A stretch of 42,657 nucleotides of DNA from Bacteroidota bacterium (lineage in GTDB: Bacteria; Bacteroidota; Bacteroidia; UKL13-3). Shown here one piece after another: positions 7,674-15,900 of this stretch; position 1 is the first letter of the stretch, and each line of letters starts with the position of its first letter. The notes below the pieces were generated by a model that saw only the letters and a list, made by a program, of their open reading frames with translations, did no database searches and had not been told where the DNA came from. The position numbers and the translations under genes were made by a program. The DNA lies in the NCBI GenBank assembly GCA_947453415.1, contig CANGGG010000019.1, forward strand, positions 1-42,657, written 5' to 3'.

Positions 7674-8658
7674 GCCAATTACCAGCATAGAAGAATTGTT
7701 CAAATTACAGAAAACGCTTACGTTAATAGATGTGCGCGCGCCCATAGAATTTGAACAAGGACATATTCCTAATGCCATTAATTTCCCTATTTTAAACAAT
7801 GAAGAACGCAAAGAAGTAGGTACATGCTACAAACAAAATGGACATGAAGCTGCAGTTATTTTAGGTTATAAATTAGTGGGTCCTAATTTTCATCAATTAG
7901 TAAAACAGGCTTATAAACAATTTGAAAATAAAGAAATAATCATTCATTGTTACCGTGGCGGATTGCGAAGTAGAATCATGGCAAATTTATTAAGTACAGC
8001 TGGGTTTCAAGTTCATTTGTTACAAGGTGGCTATAAAAAATACAGGCATTGGACATTAGAAAAGTTAGAAGCAGACTATCAATTTAAGGTTTTAGGTGGT
8101 TATACTGGCAGTGGAAAAACTACTATTTTAAAACAATTTGCTGCACAAAATATTCAAGTTTTAGACTTAGAAAATTTGGCAAATCACAGGGGTTCTGCCT
8201 TTGGCAATATTGGATTGCCACCGCAACCAACCAATGAACAATTTGAAAATTTACTGGCATTTGAACTGTATCAAATGAATGCTGAAATTCCAATTTGGAT
8301 TGAAGACGAAAGTTCCATGATTGGTCGATGTAAAGTGCCTACAAAAATTCATGATGCTATTCGCAATAATCAGCTTTACTTTTTGGAAATAAATATAGCC
8401 GAAAGAGTAAAAAATATAATTTCAGATTACGGGCATTTTGACAAAGAAATATTGATACAAGCTACTCAAAAACTGCATAAACGTTTGGGCGATTTACGAA
8501 CCCGAGAAGCTGTTCAATTATTAGAAGAAAATAATTTTTCCGAATGGGCAAAAGCCATGTTGATTTACTACGATAAAACCTATTTATTTGGAGTAAGCAA
8601 ACGTGATGATACGAAGGTTACGAAGGTTGATTCAATTGAAAGATTACAAAGATTGTAA
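7666..8658 (+). CDS. mnmH: tRNA 2-selenouridine synthase
   Basis: Replaces sulfur by selenium (via a geranylated intermediate in characterised homologues) at wobble 2-thiouridine of tRNAs. 330 residues in two domains. The N-terminal rhodanese domain carries the catalytic Cys95 (IIHCYRGGLRSR). The C-terminal P-loop domain has the Walker A motif GGYTGSGKT at 144-152 and the family motif NHRGSAFG. Length is normal for the family. The start overlaps the wbqC-like stop by 8 bases. No selD is in the window. The last codons lie in ACGAAGGTT/ACAAAGATT 9-mer repeats. Confidence 0.92.
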   Translation: MIKPITSIEELFKLQKTLTLIDVRAPIEFEQGHIPNAINFPILNNEERKEVGTCYKQNGHEAAVILGYKLVGPNFHQLVKQAYKQFENKEIIIHCYRGGLRSRIMANLLSTAGFQVHLLQGGYKKYRHWTLEKLEADYQFKVLGGYTGSGKTTILKQFAAQNIQVLDLENLANHRGSAFGNIGLPPQPTNEQFENLLAFELYQMNAEIPIWIEDESSMIGRCKVPTKIHDAIRNNQLYFLEINIAERVKNIISDYGHFDKEILIQATQKLHKRLGDLRTREAVQLLEENNFSEWAKAMLIYYDKTYLFGVSKRDDTKVTKVDSIERLQRL

Positions 8659-8690
8659 AGATTGAAAAATTAAGAAAAATTGAAATCTAA
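8610..8690. repeat. 9-mer-like repeats (ACGAAGGTT, ACAAAGATT) across the mnmH 3' end
   Basis: The end of mnmH and the following ~30 bases consist of related 9-mers (ACGAAGGTT twice, then ACAAAGATT and GTAAAGATT). Similar TTACAAAGATT words recur at 9506-9600 and ~28085-28110. This family is not in the 7-bp register. Confidence 0.55.
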
Positions 8691-8720
8691 TGCCAATTTA
8701 GTTTATTAATAGGAAGTCAT

Positions 8721-8760
8721 TTCGACAAGCTCAATGTCCGCGGTTGTTGAGCTTGTCGAA
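8721..8760. terminator. Perfect 14-bp hairpin downstream of mnmH
   Basis: TTCGACAAGCTCAA (8721-8734) and its exact reverse complement (8747-8760) flank a 12-base loop containing CCGCGG. It could terminate or stabilise the mnmH transcript, but there is no T-tract. It is the perfect version of the element at 2138-2186, so it is probably a dispersed repeat. Confidence 0.55.
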
Positions 8761-8875
8761 ACGAATAACCGAAAGTATAATTTAAAGTAATCAATATTGA
8801 ATTTTATTTGCCAACAAATCTTTTAATTTTGTAATCTTTACAATCATAAAAAACGGACAAATTTTCCAATGGCAA

Positions 8876-8883
8876 TACTTTTG
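8876..8883 (+). promoter_or_regulatory. -7 box upstream of grpE
   Basis: TACTTTTG fits TAnnTTTG, 53 bases before the grpE ATG. No clear -33 element and no CIRCE operator were seen. Confidence 0.4.
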
Positions 8884-8936
8884 ATAGAGTAGGTTTTTAA
8901 AATCAATTAAAAATTAGCAAATAGCACCAAATTACA

Positions 8937-9509
8937 ATGAATAACGAGCAAGAGAAAGAATTAACCAATGATTCAACTACAGAAAATTCTGGAGAAAACA
9001 TAGTTAACGAAACTGAGCAAACTGACAATGCTGTCACTAATGAAGAACAAAAGGCAGAAGAAACTCCAATTACTTTGGAGCAAGAATTAGCTGAGGCAAA
9101 AGACAAATATTTACGATTATATTCCGATTTTGAAAACTACAAACGCAGATCGGCAAAGGAAAGAATGGAGTTTATGATGACCGCCAGCAAAGAAGTTTTG
9201 GTTTCATTGATTCCTGTTTTAGACGATTTTGAACGTGCTTCAAAAGCAATGGAAAAAGCTACAGAAGTAAGTGCTGTAAAAGAAGGAATAGAATTGGTAA
9301 GTCATAAACTGAAAAATATTTTGATGCAAAAAGGTTTGAAAGAAATGGAAAGCACCAATAAAGTTTTTGACAGTGAATTCCACGAAGCCATTACCAATAT
9401 TCCTGCGCCTACCGATGATTTAAAAGGAAAAGTGGTAGATACAGTTGAAAAAGGTTATTTGTTAAACGAAAGAGTGATTCGTTTTGCAAAAGTGGTAGTT
9501 GGCGAATAA
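8937..9509 (+). CDS. grpE: Nucleotide exchange factor GrpE
   Basis: Releases ADP from DnaK in the Hsp70 cycle. 190 residues: an acidic, low-complexity N-terminal tail (to ~48), a long helix (LEQELAEAKDKYLRLYSDFENYKRR in part), then the beta domain with GLKEMES, FDSEFHEAI and a C-terminal VVDTVEKGYLLNERVIRFAKVVVGE core. Size and motifs are ordinary. dnaJ follows after ~100 bases; dnaK is not in the window. Confidence 0.95.
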   Translation: MNNEQEKELTNDSTTENSGENIVNETEQTDNAVTNEEQKAEETPITLEQELAEAKDKYLRLYSDFENYKRRSAKERMEFMMTASKEVLVSLIPVLDDFERASKAMEKATEVSAVKEGIELVSHKLKNILMQKGLKEMESTNKVFDSEFHEAITNIPAPTDDLKGKVVDTVEKGYLLNERVIRFAKVVVGE

Positions 9510-9611
9510 AAAATTACAAAATTAAAAAATTACAAAGATTTAGGAACATAAAGACTACAAAAACCTTGTAATCTTTCAATCTTTTCAACCTTGTAATTCA
9601 ATTGAAAATAG

Positions 9612-10748
9612 ATGAAAAAAAGAGATTACTACGAAGTACTTGGTTTAAGTAAAAATGCGAGTGAGGCTGATATCAAGAAAGCTTACCGACAAATGGCAAT
9701 TAAGTTTCACCCTGATAAAAATCCTGGTGATGCAAAGGCTGAAGAAAATTTTAAAGAAGCAGCTGAAGCTTATGAAATGCTAAGCGATCCTAATAAAAAA
9801 GCGCGTTACGACCAATACGGACATGCTGGAACCAGTGGCCAAGGCGGTTATGGTGGCGGAGGAATGAATATGGACGACATATTTAGCAATTTTGGCGATG
9901 TGTTTGGTAATGATGGTGGAAGTACTTTTGATTCATTTTTTGGTGGTGGAAGAGGAGGAAGAAGCAGTGGCGGTGGAAGAGGAGTTAGAGGTAGTAATAT
10001 TCGTTTAAAAGTAAAATTAACATTGCAAGAAATTGCAACTGGCGTAGAAAAGAAACTGAAATTTGGCCGATTAGTAATGGCTGAAGGTTTAAGTTTTGAA
10101 ACTTGCGGAACTTGTAAAGGTTCTGGTCAGGTGCGCAGAGTTACCAATACATTTTTAGGTCAAATGGCAACTACAAGTGCTTGTCATACTTGCCATGGAA
10201 CTGGAAGAATTATGGGCAAACGTCCTGCTGGTTCTAACGCTGATGGATTGGTAAATAAAGAAGAAGTAGTTTCGGTAAATATTCCTGCTGGTGTGGCCAA
10301 TGGCATGCAACTAAGCATGAGTGGTAAAGGAAATGCTGGCCCAATGGGCGGTCCTGCTGGCGATTTAATTATATTAATAGAAGAAACTGAAGACTTAATT
10401 TTAAAACGCGATGGTAACAACATCGTTTTTGATTTATACATTAATTTTGCAGATGTAGCTTTGGGAACGCAAGTAGAAGTGCCAACCGTAGATGGAAAAG
10501 TAAAATTGAAAATAGATGCTGGTACACAAGCTGGTAAAATACTTCGTTTGCGTGGCAAAGGATTACCAGAGTTAAATACTAATTTTAAAGGTGATCAGTT
10601 AATTCACATCAATGTTTGGACACCACAAAAGTTAAGTAATGAGGAAAAAGAAATATTAGAAAAATTACGTGAAGCCGAAAACTTTCATCCAAAGCCAAAC
10701 GCAAACGACAAAGGTTTTTTTGATAGAATGAGAGAATTTTTTAACTAG
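9612..10748 (+). CDS. dnaJ: Chaperone DnaJ with a reduced zinc domain
   Basis: Hsp40 co-chaperone that stimulates DnaK ATPase. 378 residues: J-domain 1-70 with HPD at 33-35, a Gly/Phe-rich region (~75-130), then substrate-binding domains. A standard DnaJ has four CxxCxGxG motifs; here only two are present, at C165/C168 (CGTCKGSG) and C191/C194 (CHTCHGTG). These correspond to motifs 2 and 3, which form the second zinc site. Motif 1 (expected near 148) and motif 4 (expected just after 200, where [10 protein letters not shown] stands) have no Cys. The rest ([24 protein letters not shown]-like [12 protein letters not shown]) is intact, so this is a real DnaJ lacking zinc site 1. It lies ~100 bases downstream of grpE. 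Confidence 0.93.
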   Translation: MKKRDYYEVLGLSKNASEADIKKAYRQMAIKFHPDKNPGDAKAEENFKEAAEAYEMLSDPNKKARYDQYGHAGTSGQGGYGGGGMNMDDIFSNFGDVFGNDGGSTFDSFFGGGRGGRSSGGGRGVRGSNIRLKVKLTLQEIATGVEKKLKFGRLVMAEGLSFETCGTCKGSGQVRRVTNTFLGQMATTSACHTCHGTGRIMGKRPAGSNADGLVNKEEVVSVNIPAGVANGMQLSMSGKGNAGPMGGPAGDLIILIEETEDLILKRDGNNIVFDLYINFADVALGTQVEVPTVDGKVKLKIDAGTQAGKILRLRGKGLPELNTNFKGDQLIHINVWTPQKLSNEEKEILEKLREAENFHPKPNANDKGFFDRMREFFN

Positions 10749-10792
10749 AAATGAGCCACAGATTCACAGATTTTAGCAATGATTAATTCAGA

Positions 10793-10880
10793 ATCTTGCT
10801 TAAATAATCGGCAGCATTTTTTATATCGTAATGTGCAAGTAAATGAAGGTTTGCTTGCACATTTTTGTTTTCAAATAAAA
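10793..10880 (-). pseudogene. Fragment: duplicated 3' end of a glycosyltransferase gene
   Basis: On the minus strand it encodes ENKNVQANLHLLAHYDIKNA plus ADYLSKIL, nearly the C-terminus of the intact glycosyltransferase at 11600-12859. 10802-10874 and 11616-11688 match at 69 of 73 bases (differences confined to one 4-base block). It is either a remnant of a second, mostly deleted paralogue or a duplication associated with arrival of the toxin-antitoxin pair that lies between the copies. Confidence 0.75.
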
Positions 10881-10926
10881 AAAAATCAAATCCAAAAATT
10901 AATTTAATAGCATGAACCCAACCAAA

Positions 10927-10958
10927 TTTGCATGCATCAATAAAATTTATTAGTTTTG
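10927..10958 (+). promoter_or_regulatory. Promoter of the toxin-antitoxin pair
   Basis: TTTG (10927-10930), a 20-base spacer and TAGTTTTG (10951-10958) match the Bacteroidota -33/-7 consensus well. Transcription would begin near 10965, a few bases before the ATG at 10970. Confidence 0.7.
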
Positions 10959-10969
10959 ATAAAATTATT

Positions 10970-11206
10970 ATGATGAAAACAATAAGCATTGAATTAGATA
11001 AAAATCAATTTGTTGAAATTCTAAACAAATTGAACAAAACAGATAAACTAGCAATTTTTAACGAGTTAAAAAAGTCATTGTTTTTAACTCGATTCAATGA
11101 ACTTTTGAAATCAACTAAAAACAATCAACTTACTTTTGAGGAAATAACAAAAGAAGTGGAATTGGTTAGAAAAAACCGCTATGAAAAAGGAAAACAAATC
11201 GTGTAA
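10970..11206 (+). CDS. Putative antitoxin of a PIN-domain toxin pair
   Basis: 78 residues from the ATG at 10970 (MMKTISIELDKNQF; 10973 is equally possible). An upstream TTG frame start at 10928 is rejected because the promoter lies over it. It begins with a beta strand followed by helices, as expected for a small DNA-binding/antitoxin protein, and ends with a basic tail (RKNRYEKGKQIV). It overlaps the PIN gene by 26 bases. Identification as antitoxin rests on this position; I do not recognise the family. Confidence 0.65.
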   Translation: MMKTISIELDKNQFVEILNKLNKTDKLAIFNELKKSLFLTRFNELLKSTKNNQLTFEEITKEVELVRKNRYEKGKQIV

Positions 11207-11603
11207 AATCATAGTTGATACGAATGTTTGGATTTCATTTCTAATTGGTAAAAATTTAAAAGGATTACAAAAACATATTGATTCGTCTGATATAAAAATA
11301 ATAATTTGTGATGAACAAATTCAAGAATTAATTGAAGTTTTTAATAAGCCTAAATTAAAAAAATACTTTTCAAAAGAACAAATTTTAGAATTCTTTGAAT
11401 TATTGAATGAAGCTTCTGTAAATATAAAAATATCAACCATCACAAATTTATGTAGAGATGAAAAGGATAATTATTTGCTATCATTAGCAATAGATTCAGA
11501 TGCCGATTTTCTTTTAACCGGGGATAATGATTTGCTTGAATTGGTGAAATTAAATAACACTATTATACTTAATTTCAATGATTTTGAAAAAATAATTATT
11601 TAA
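11181..11603 (+). CDS. PIN-domain toxin (COG1569 / VapC-like)
   Basis: 140 residues with a PIN ribonuclease fold. The N-terminal IIVDTNVWISFLIG holds the first acidic residue and conserved Asn. Central EKDNYLLSLAIDSDADFLLTGD supplies further acidic metal ligands, and LLEL...IILNF follows. It fits the PIN-family toxin component group. Such proteins cleave RNA in a metal-dependent way and are neutralised by the co-transcribed antitoxin. The pair sits between the two copies of the glycosyltransferase 3' end, so it probably arrived or rearranged recently. Confidence 0.8.
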   Translation: MKKENKSCKIIVDTNVWISFLIGKNLKGLQKHIDSSDIKIIICDEQIQELIEVFNKPKLKKYFSKEQILEFFELLNEASVNIKISTITNLCRDEKDNYLLSLAIDSDADFLLTGDNDLLELVKLNNTIILNFNDFEKIII

Positions 11604-12859
11604 AACATTTTGTTCAAATAATCGGCAGCATTTTTTATATCGTAATGTGCAAGTAAACTTGGGTTTGCTTGCACATTTTTGTTTTCAATGGCTTGTAAAA
11701 CTTCTTCTATGTTGTTTGCAGCAATGCTTTTACTTTCGTTAATTAAATTAAGTAAACCGGCTTTAGCATAGGCAATAACAGGTGTTCCCACCAAAATACT
11801 TTCATGTGCTACTCGGTTCCAACCTTCATTAATTCCGGTAAGTGCTAATGTAAATTCACTCAAAGCCATTTGTGTTAAATAGTTTTCGAATTTGTCAAAG
11901 TAAACCACTTCGTATGTGGAAGTTTTTGATGCAAAATCTTTGAAGTTTGTACTGAAATAACAATAGTAACCTTGTTCTGTTAGATGCTTTGCAATTTCAA
12001 AAACATCAGCATGGTTTTTAAAACTCCATTGGCCTAAATGAATTTGTTTTTTCTTATTGTTTTTTATGTAGTGCGGATTCACAGTCATGTCGAGCGGAGT
12101 TGCTGTCATGTCGAGCGGAGTCGAGACATTATTTGCCTGTTCTCGATTCCGCTCGAACTGACTGTTTTTAAGCTCGAACTGACTATTAATGTCAAGCTCA
12201 TTTTTTGACTTGTCGAGCGGAGTTGCTGTCATGTCGAGCGGATTCACAGTCATGTCGAGCGGAGTCGAGACATTATTTGACTGTTCTCGACTCCGCTCGA
12301 ACTGACTGTTTTTAAGCTCGAACTGACTGTTTTCAAGTTCGAACTGACTGTTTTTTTGAATAAATTTTTCATAATATTCACCATCAAAAAAGTTTGGAAA
12401 ATAAAAAATAGGAATATTGTTTTTTGTTTTTTCTTTAAAATATTGCACCCAAAAAGGTGCAACTGTTACAATAGAAATATTTTTATTTTTGGTGTTTTTT
12501 AAAACAAAAAACAAAGCTTGATAATATAAATTGAGCCAAAAAGATTTCCCGTCATTTTTATCAAAATAATGTAAAACAATATAAACTTTGTTTTGGGTAA
12601 ATGCATTGCGAAGCACAGCAAATAAAGCAACTCTGGCTACTACAATATTATAATTTGCATTGGCGGTTAAGCCTAACAAAAATAGTTTTATATAAGCAAA
12701 TGGATTGGTGTAAAAACGATTTTTTCTGTCGATTTCTAACGTTACATGTTCTCCTTTTTGATTTAAAAATTGTTGCAATTGTTCCGCAAAAAAAAGCTCG
12801 TGTTTGTAGCCACCAGTTTCATATTTACCATAAGAAATATATTTAATAAACTTCTTCAA
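11600..12859 (-). CDS. Glycosyltransferase (GT-B type) with repeat-derived insertion
   Basis: 419 residues. The N-terminal domain starts GKYETGGYKHELF (the GGY loop typical of family 4-like transferases). The C-terminal domain has KQIHLGQWSFKNHADVFEIA and the donor-binding motif GWNRVAHESILVGTPVIAYA, where the Glu is expected to contact the nucleotide sugar. It probably acts in envelope glycan synthesis. Residues ~167-263 are low-complexity repeats (NSQFELK, STPLDMT, ATPLDMT) encoded by intergenic-type repeat DNA and lying between the two domains. The start appears to be TTG at 12859, since there is no upstream ATG before a stop. The last 4 bases overlap the convergent toxin gene. Activity with the insertion is uncertain. 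Confidence 0.8.
   Translation of the reverse strand: MKKFIKYISYGKYETGGYKHELFFAEQLQQFLNQKGEHVTLEIDRKNRFYTNPFAYIKLFLLGLTANANYNIVVARVALFAVLRNAFTQNKVYIVLHYFDKNDGKSFWLNLYYQALFFVLKNTKNKNISIVTVAPFWVQYFKEKTKNNIPIFYFPNFFDGEYYEKFIQKNSQFELENSQFELKNSQFERSREQSNNVSTPLDMTVNPLDMTATPLDKSKNELDINSQFELKNSQFERNREQANNVSTPLDMTATPLDMTVNPHYIKNNKKKQIHLGQWSFKNHADVFEIAKHLTEQGYYCYFSTNFKDFASKTSTYEVVYFDKFENYLTQMALSEFTLALTGINEGWNRVAHESILVGTPVIAYAKAGLLNLINESKSIAANNIEEVLQAIENKNVQANPSLLAHYDIKNAADYLNKMF
12075..12356. repeat. Intergenic repeat family inserted in frame within a coding sequence
   Basis: About 280 bp of 7-mer-based words (GTCATGT, CGAGCGG, AGTCGAG, CGAACTG, ACTGTTT) form two large related blocks. 25 bases at 12283-12307 are identical to the intergenic copy at 2333-2357. 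Three 7-mers make 21 bp, seven codons, which explains the 7-residue protein period NSQFELK. The reading frame is kept throughout. Confidence 0.88.
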
Positions 12860-12948
12860 TTCCGTGTTTGCAATTTTTAAAATTCAGCTAGCAAGTTAAT
12901 AAAATGTAAAAAATAGCAAACAAATACTTTTTTTGAGGTGGAAGCCGT

Positions 12949-12956
12949 TATATTTG
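12949..12956 (+). promoter_or_regulatory. -7 box upstream of the porU2-like gene
   Basis: TATATTTG matches TAnnTTTG, 17 bases before the ATG. A TTTG at 12932-12935 is only 13 bases away, closer than the usual ~19, so the -33 element is unclear. Confidence 0.45.
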
Positions 12957-12973
12957 TTTGATTGAATTACTGA

Positions 12974-15900
12974 ATGAAAAAAATAGTTTTCGCTTTTATA
13001 TTAATTTTTATAACGCAATTTGCTTTTGCCCAATTATTAGGCAATGAGTGGATTAGACCAAATCAAACCTATTATAAAATAAAAATATGGGAGAAAGGCG
13101 TTTATAAAATCGACTCCAATCAATTGGCGCAAATTGGAATAAATTTATCGGGCATCAACCCTAATAAATTTCAAATATTTAAAAATGGGGTGGAGCAAGC
13201 TTGTTTTGTGAAAGGTGAAAACGATGGTGAATTCAATTCCAATGATTATCTTTCATTTTATGCTACCAAAAACGATGGTGTTTTAGACGCAGAATTATAT
13301 GCTACTTTAGCTGATCAACCACACCAATTAAACAGTTTGTTTAGTGATACCGCAGTTTATTTTTTTACCATTATTCCCGCTTCTGTTTTTCAAATCGGTA
13401 AACGATTTGCATTGTTTAACGAAACGAATTATAATTTATTTACACCAGAAGAATATTATATTCATCAAATAGATACTGCGCCAATTCAAGATTATTACAG
13501 AGGTAAATTTGAAAAAGTTGGACAAGGTGAACCTTATTATTTTTCAGAATATTTAGCAGGTGAAAGTTGGGTTGGTTTAAAAATTGGTGATGTTTTTCCC
13601 TATAGAACTTACCCAATAAGCACTCCCAATTTATTTGTAAACGGCCCCAATGCAACGCTTGAAACAAAAGTTTTTGGTGTAAGTAACGATGTTTCTAAAG
13701 CAATTAATCATCATTTAAGAATTGGAGTTTCTGCTGATAATTTAAATTTTTCGAACATAAAAGATACCACTTACACGGGTTATACTGAAACCAAATATTT
13801 GATTAATTTAAACAATTCAACCATTGGAAACAATACCTATTTAAAGTTTGAAACCATAGCCGATTTAGGCGTTGGCAGCGATTTTAGTTCACTTTCTTAT
13901 TTTACTTTTAAGTATGCAAGCACTTGCAATTTAAACTTTCAAAGTCAACTTTATTTTAAACATTTGGCACAGCAAAGTGCCAATAGAATTTATTTTAAAT
14001 TTAATAATTATGGTAAAAATAATCCGCAGTTATTAGATTTAACAAATTTCAAAAAAATTAGTTGTACCAAAACAGGCAATGATTTGAATGCATTGGTTGA
14101 AAACGCTAATATAAACAGTGAATATTTTATATACGATGAAACGGATATAAGAAATATAACGAAATTGGAGTTGGTTAATATGAATTTTGCCAGTTCAAAT
14201 TTAAATACTGAATTTGTTATTATTTCGAATAAGCAATTAGAAACAGCCGCAAACGCTTATAAAAACTATCGCTCACAGCAATTCACAACAAATATTTTTT
14301 ATAGTAATAATTTGTATAATCAGTTTTTTTATGGCTATGAACATCCATTGGCGGTAAAACATTTTTTAAAATATTTGTATCAAAATCAAACGGTAAAACC
14401 AGCTTATTTATTGTTACTTGGAAGAGGTTATCAAAACAACTTAATAAGAAGTAATTATCAAAATGCATACAGCAATAACTTAGTTCCTGCCATTGGCGAA
14501 CCATCGAGTGATAATATGTTTACAGCTGGTTTAAATGCTTTGCAACCTTATGCACCGGCTATTGCTACAGGCCGAATTCCAGCTGCTACTAACGAGGAAG
14601 CACAAAACTATTTAGATAAACTAATTAGCTATGAAAAAGATACCATTTTTAATACCGATTGGCGTAAACAAATATTGCATGTTTCGGGTGGAGATATTTT
14701 TGATCAAGCAAGTTTAGCCAATCAATTAAATTTGAATAAAGCACAAATAATGAAACCCGCTTTTGGAGCTAATGTAACTACTTACAATAAAAATTCATCT
14801 GATATTGTTGAAGTTGGTTTCAAAGAAAAATTAATTGCGGAGTTAAATAAAGGAAAAAGTTTAATGACCTTTTTTGGACATGGTTCTTTGTCGGTTTTAG
14901 ATGTTGATTTTGGAAGAATTAGTGACATGCAAAATGCCAATAAATACACTTTTTTTTACTTTAATGGTTGCAATATTGGCAATGCAAACGATGCAGATCC
15001 ACAGGGAAGTGGGAACATTTATGGTAAAGATTTTATTGTTGCTCCCAATAAAGGAGCAATTGGATGGTTAGCACATTCCAACCTTACACTTTTAGGGAAT
15101 TTGAATAACCAAATGACTCGGTTTTACGCCAATTTGAGTAAAGATTTATATGGTAAAAGTATTGGTAAAATTATTCAGCAGTCAATTGCTGAATCAACTA
15201 CATCGGGCGATATATATAGTGTTTCGCACGGTAATCAATTAATTTATCAAGGTGATCCTGCTTTGAAATTAGCAAGCCCTTTTTTACCCGATTATGAAAT
15301 TACAGATGCGGATATTTTTTTAACCGATAAAAACTTAACAGCCTTAGCAGACTCCTTTGAAATAAACATTATTGTAAAAAATTCAGGTAAGGCAATACAA
15401 GATTCATTGTTAGTAAGCATTGAACATATTGTTGGATCAACTGGAAATAAATTTTATTACGATAGTTTAATTTTACCATCACCTTTTTACAAAGATACGT
15501 TAACTGTAAAACTGAAAGGCCAAGGAAAATCAATGGCAGGGAACAATACATTCAATGTTTTTGTGGACCACATAAATGCTAAATTTGAGTCGAACGAGAA
15601 CAATAATCAAGCAGTTTTTAATAAATTTATTCCTGGAAGTGGTATCAATTCATTGTATCCATTAAACTATTGTATACACAATAAAGATACTGTAGAATTA
15701 ATGGTTCAGAACAACGATTTATTTGCCAAAGACAAGGATTATATTTTTGAAATTGATAATAATATCCAGTTCAATTCTTCCTCTTCATTTTATCAAAATT
15801 CTGGAATAATTAAGGCCAACGATGTAGCAAAATGGAAAGTAAATTTAAGCAATAAAGATTCTGTGGTTTATTTTTGGCGTGCAAAATTAGTTTCAAATAA

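Noticed and set aside
10928-10969. TTG start of the antitoxin at 10928
   Set aside because: It lies over the -33 element of the likely promoter; ATG at 10970 follows the predicted transcription start.
12075-12356. Frameshift or pseudogene in the glycosyltransferase
   Set aside because: The frame is open through the insertion and both conserved domains are intact on either side, so the gene is kept as a CDS.
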